Notes under the pieces: model-generated | What the model was told of the DNA's origin: nothing | Database searches by the model: none | What the model saw: the letters and a program-made list of their open reading frames with translations, nothing else | Assembly: GCA_011390075.1 (NCBI GenBank) | Contig: JAABTA010000007.1 | Coordinates: forward strand, 1-6,788 | Length of the DNA stretch: 6,788 nt | DNA from: Helicobacteraceae bacterium | Lineage (GTDB): Bacteria; Campylobacterota; Campylobacteria; Campylobacterales; SZUA-545 | Reading direction: 5' to 3' | Shown: piece by piece, positions 6,685 to 6,788 of the stretch | Layout: each line of letters starts with the position of its first letter | How positions within the stretch are numbered: the stretch's first letter is position 1 | Program-made: the position numbers and the translations under genes

Positions 6685-6726
6685 ACAATTAGTCTAGTAT
6701 TTTAAATCTAAATTAAGGAAGGGCTC

Positions 6727-6788
6727 GTGACCGTATTAGAAGCTTTCACCGGGAAAACATCCCAAAACAGAAAAAGCAGAATCCCTGC
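6727..6788 (+). CDS. Start of an unrecognised gene, cut by the window edge
   Basis: A frame opens with GTG at 6727 and stays open for 20 codons to the end of the window. The predicted N-terminus begins MTVLEAFTGKTSQ and then turns basic (NRKSR). A good ribosome binding site, AAGGAAGG (6715-6722), lies 4 nt before the GTG, and a plausible promoter lies further upstream, after the dctM terminator. The family is not recognised. The basic stretch could precede a membrane helix, but that is only a guess. Several codons end in C, slightly unlike the neighbouring AT-rich genes, though the fragment is too short to draw a conclusion. It could also be chance. Confidence 0.5.
   Translation, partial: MTVLEAFTGKTSQNRKSRIP

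Noticed and set aside
6751..6788. Small hairpins GGGA-AAACA-TCCC and GCAG-AATCC-CTGC near the right edge, considered as an RNA gene
   Set aside because: The stems are only 4 bp, and the same bases are explained as the start of an open frame with a ribosome binding site; no known RNA family is recognised.

Overview
The window is AT-rich, with dense genes and Shine-Dalgarno-led starts. It looks like a member of the Campylobacterota (Epsilonproteobacteria), probably a free-living Sulfurimonas/Sulfurovum-like lineage. The reasons are the base composition, the 'REYSIG' form of the PurD N-terminus, the 'AHQWRQPL' H-box of the sensor kinase, and an OmpR-type regulator beside a DctPQM transporter. 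The genus is an inference from these family traits and has not been tested by a database search.

Layout. The left end (up to 1258, minus strand) is purD, missing only its last few codons. Behind it on the same strand (1304-2890) lies a membrane sensor histidine kinase with an extracytoplasmic Cache-type domain and a TTG start. A 41-bp AT-rich spacer separates it from a divergent OmpR/PhoB-type response regulator (2932-3627, plus strand). A 119-bp intergenic region follows, carrying a direct repeat of 11-bp period that overlaps the -35 position of a likely promoter. Next is a complete tripartite TRAP transporter operon: dctP (periplasmic binding protein, 3747-4733), dctQ (small membrane subunit, 4748-5290) and dctM (large membrane subunit, 5304-6584). 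A strong intrinsic terminator closes the operon at 6599-6638. At the right edge, a promoter, a good ribosome binding site and a GTG start suggest a new gene that is cut off after 20 codons.

How the parts fit. The kinase probably senses a small organic acid in the periplasm and phosphorylates the divergent regulator at Asp62. The regulator could then bind the 11-bp direct repeat in front of dctP and switch on the transporter. The substrate is most likely a C4-dicarboxylate or a related carboxylate, but the sequence alone does not fix it. An inverted repeat that buries the dctQ start codon, together with a weak dctQ ribosome binding site, could help make the binding protein in excess over the membrane subunits. 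purD is a housekeeping purine gene with its own promoter and is probably unrelated to the transport module.

This is a recognisable type of system rather than a wholly new one. The parts most worth a second look are the regulatory DNA and RNA: the 11-bp repeat, the dctQ start hairpin and the compact divergent promoter.
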